Shown here in pieces: positions 61,162-64,000 of a stretch of DNA of 64,000 bases; within the stretch, counting starts at the first letter, position 1, and each line of letters opens with the position of its first letter. The notes under the pieces are model-generated. The model saw only the letters and a program-made list of their open reading frames with translations. It ran no database searches and was not told the DNA's origin. Source of the stretch: Stichopus chloronotus (taxonomy: Eukaryota > Echinodermata > Holothuroidea > Aspidochirotida > Stichopodidae); NCBI GenBank assembly GCA_021234535.1, contig CM037830.1, positions 3,136,170 to 3,200,169 on the forward strand. Direction: 5' to 3'. A program made the translations under genes and the position numbers.

Positions 61162-63976
61162 GTAAGTCTGAAGTTCCATTTTAATATAATTTGACCTAAT
61201 CTGATAGGAACTGACCAACATTTGCTTGTGTTAATGATACAATGTAATCCTGCCAAACTTAGCACACCTTATTCTTTTAGCGTGACATCGACAATCAATG
61301 AATCATTGCATGAAGAGTGTCCTTTTGAACAAATCCTAGGGTTAAACCTTACCAATGAACAGGCTAGCAACAAAAACAGTCTTGAACTAATCTATGGAAT
61401 GGTCAAAATCATGATTTGGAATGTTGTAACATTAGGCGGCCAGTGCGAATAAGATGCTTTAGGCCTAGTCTACCTCTCCTGTGTAAACTCACTTTTCAGC
61501 ATTTTCAAAGCTTCATAAAGGAGGTTGCCCTACTTTCTAAGGTAACAAATATCCAGCTAAGAAAATTACAGTACATTGCCCAAATTTGTTTTGCGAATTG
61601 CTTTCTCAGCCTTCCCATCATCAGCACGTTTGTAACGGTCCAAACAAATCTGTGTGTTTTATTGCCTTATGCCTAGACCTAAGCTTGCCTAACTTGTATG
61701 CATTATTCTTGACGAATTTGCAGTATGATTCCTTTGTGTTTTAAGTTGTTACGTCAAAGTGACAAAGAGCTCTCCCATCTGACGAAATAAATCATTATTT
61801 GTTGCGAATTTGACTGGCTACAATATTAGTTATTGTCGTCACCTATGAATAATAGGACTATCGCAAAATTTGAAAAATTTACAGTAGGTACAGAAATCAC
61901 ATCTGGATATAGTCAGGTTTATGCTTCACTAAACAAGAAACCACCCTCCTACAATACTAACTTACAGTAACACAGTAATGTCAGTTAGCATTATCTTAAT
62001 AAGCATCAGGAATAGTCAGTATTGATCAGCAACATGCAGCATCTGTCCTTCTTAAAATTCCTACATACATACCTCATAACATCAAAGGCGGTGTGGGATA
62101 TGATCAGATGGCAAACTTATCATCTGCTTGTGCCATCCACTGTTTTGGCATTCATCCTGCCCATAATGCAGAAATAATAAATTAGGAATGAGCACAAACC
62201 TCCTCAAATGACTTTGTTAGCTTTTGAGGCTTCAGTGTGCCTTATTTCTCCCTGAGGTGGTAATGTGTAATCTAGCAGAGCATGAACATGTAACAGACTT
62301 TAAGAGGGACAATTTCATCATGAAGTTTTAAGTTAAGTCGTGGTGAATGCGTTTAATTTTTGTTCTCTTTCGTGTTTACACACACGCTGCTGTTCTTACA
62401 GCACCCTATTCGTCATCTGTTTACACATGAGCTCCATACCCTACTTATGCATGTCTGAGGATTTGTTTAATACAAACATCTTGGACGTTCGTCAAAAATG
62501 GGGCATGACCCTGTGCAAAACACTGGATCTTCGTTCATATACAGTAACACAGTCGCTGGTGTACGGAGCACGCTGCTCACACAGTCACAGTGAAGTGCTG
62601 GTTCTCTGTTCACCCTGATTGGTAACAGTATTCTCCCTGAAGAAATCATGAATAAACATGGAATTTTAAGGGTGTGAAGTGAATGATCAAATCTAATTGG
62701 TTTCTTCACTTTCTTGAAGCAAAACGGCCATAAAATAAAGAAAAAGTGAAGATAGTAGTAACAAATGCACAAGATCCTACAGTAGTGTGAAGTAGAAATC
62801 GGCATCTATTAAATATTTAGAATTATGGTTCATTTCTACATCTTGTACTGTGAGTGCAATGTGATGCAAGGATAAAAACATACTTTTTTACACCACAAAA
62901 GTTGTAGTGCACATAGTCCCTTAATTTTTTTTCTTAATTTAAGATTAATTTTGTTTTCATTATTAGTTATTTATTAGTATAGTTATACAATGAAAAGTTA
63001 AAAAAAATGGAAAGATGATCTGAATATTTCTACCAAATTTGTCATGCATCACTTTGACATGCTTACAATTGGCTTCAGTTGAAAATTTACCTGAATTGGC
63101 TGTGCAACCCTGGAAGAGTATTTTCTTTTTTATGCATGTTGATTTACTTAAAGAGGCTCATTGAGTTGTTTTGTGAAATTCACTCAATTTTTCTAAACCG
63201 GTCAAGTTTCCTTCACATACTAATGACAGACAGTCAAACTAAAAGGATCCCAAAGTTTTACATACGTTGGAACATTAATGAGTGAGTAACCAACGATTAA
63301 ATTTGGTTTTTGAAACTTTGTGACCAGACATTTTCACATTAGTACATTCACATGCACACAATCAGAGCAAGTAACGGTCAAAAATTCGAAAAAATTGACA
63401 GTTTTCATATAACTATTGGATGTGAAACTTGATTAATTATGCTAATTGTGAGTATTGTCGTGTGTTTGTATACTTCAAAATCACCACAATTTTTACTGAT
63501 ATCAACTCAATGAGCCCCTTTAAAGTTTCTGTGTACTTCCTTACAATAAATTGTTTCCCAACATTGGAAAAAGTTCACTGTTGTAAGGCTTCCAGTTTGA
63601 GTGCAAAGAAGAATCTGTTCTCCAAAAGGTTTTGATCAGCCTCCGATCTCTCTTTTGGGACTATTTGACCTAGCAATAACAATGAAAAACTTGTAATGAA
63701 AAGCGGTAGGCCCTTCTCCCTGTGATCTGCAGTAAAGTTACATCTTATTTGAACTCACCATTGACATAAAAGAGCTGTGTACAGTATGTTCAATCAATGA
63801 CACCTCCAGGTAAATGGATCTTCTGTAAAGAGATTGTTCCCTCTGCCCCCACCCCAAGTTAAATGGGTCTACTGTAGAAATATTGTTTCACCTACTGTAG
63901 CTCGCATGCTAAAATAGGGTACAAACTACAAAGCTTCTGTATGATAAATTTCCAATCTGACTTCTTTTTCTTGTAG
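61162..63976. other. Presumed intron of the right-edge gene
   Basis: It contains the second copy of TTAA MITE family A. No other feature was recognised; small plus-strand frames are unsupported. Confidence 0.4.
63148..63523. mobile_element. TTAA-flanked MITE, family A copy 2
   Basis: Same orientation, same ends and about 9 differences over 376 bases relative to 35,335-35,709, roughly 97% identity by eye. It is bounded by TTAA on both sides. Confidence 0.9.
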
Positions 63977-64000
63977 GTTGTTTTGCTGCTGCTGATGACT
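63977..64000 (+). CDS. Probable secreted protein, exon 2 (runs off the window)
   Basis: A strong acceptor (cttctttttcttgtag) is followed by GTTGTTTTGCTGCTGCTGAT and GACT, phase 0 VVLLLLMT. A second frame, x-CFAAADD, is also open, so the frame depends on the first exon at 61,147. The protein family cannot be told from this piece. Confidence 0.4.

Noticed and set aside
1..64000. CRISPR arrays, rRNA, bacterial operons or integrated virus
   Set aside because: No regularly spaced repeats, no rRNA-like sequence, no operon layout and no viral replication or capsid motif were seen. The window is eukaryotic nuclear DNA.

Overview
This is animal nuclear DNA: AT-rich, with GT-AG introns, long introns, abundant microsatellites and many short non-autonomous transposons. 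There are no bacterial-style operons, and nearly all long single-frame ORFs are chance or repeat translations. Real genes were found by joining short exons whose splice sites and reading phases agree. A marine invertebrate deuterostome is the best fit. A holothurian (sea cucumber) echinoderm is favoured because two secreted TIMP/NTR-like genes recall holothurian tensilins; that placement is inference, not proof.

Layout. (1) 1-13,077, minus strand: the 5' end of a TBC1D30-type Rab GAP gene, with a first coding exon at 12,411-13,026, a 10.8 kb intron and a second exon at 1,487-1,651. The catalytic TBC domain lies off the left edge. (2) 18,708-20,773, plus: a complete three-exon gene for a 199-residue secreted TIMP-like protein with only the N-terminal inhibitory domain. 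(3) 28,635-32,150, plus: the last two exons of a second TIMP/NTR-like gene, lacking one conserved Cys and ending in a very basic tail; its first exon is not securely found. (4) 37,954-40,551, plus: a three-exon gene for a 204-residue secreted protein with a farnesoic-acid-O-methyltransferase-like (FAMeT, Methyltransf_FA) domain. (5) 41,108-47,479, plus: a two-exon gene with a TATA box for a 113-residue secreted orphan, two short helix-like segments joined by 18 asparagines. (6) 51,564-52,661, minus: MANBAL (UPF0239), complete coding region in two exons. (7) 61,147-64,000, plus: a probable secreted-protein gene whose signal peptide is split over two exons and runs off the right edge.

Genes 2 to 5 form a plus-strand block of secreted, extracellular-type proteins between two conserved housekeeping-type genes on the minus strand. 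A common role in extracellular matrix or secretion is only suggested by this grouping.

The rest is mostly intron and intergenic DNA rich in mobile-element debris: four families of TTAA-flanked MITEs, one pair about 97% identical and 28 kb apart; a hAT-like MITE with a 7-of-8 target-site duplication; a hAT transposase C-terminal fragment; a tRNA-derived SINE with a perfect 11 bp target-site duplication; a fold-back element whose arms are built of TTTCGA repeats; and a degenerate satellite of about 214 bp period. No rRNA, functional tRNA, CRISPR array or virus was recognised.
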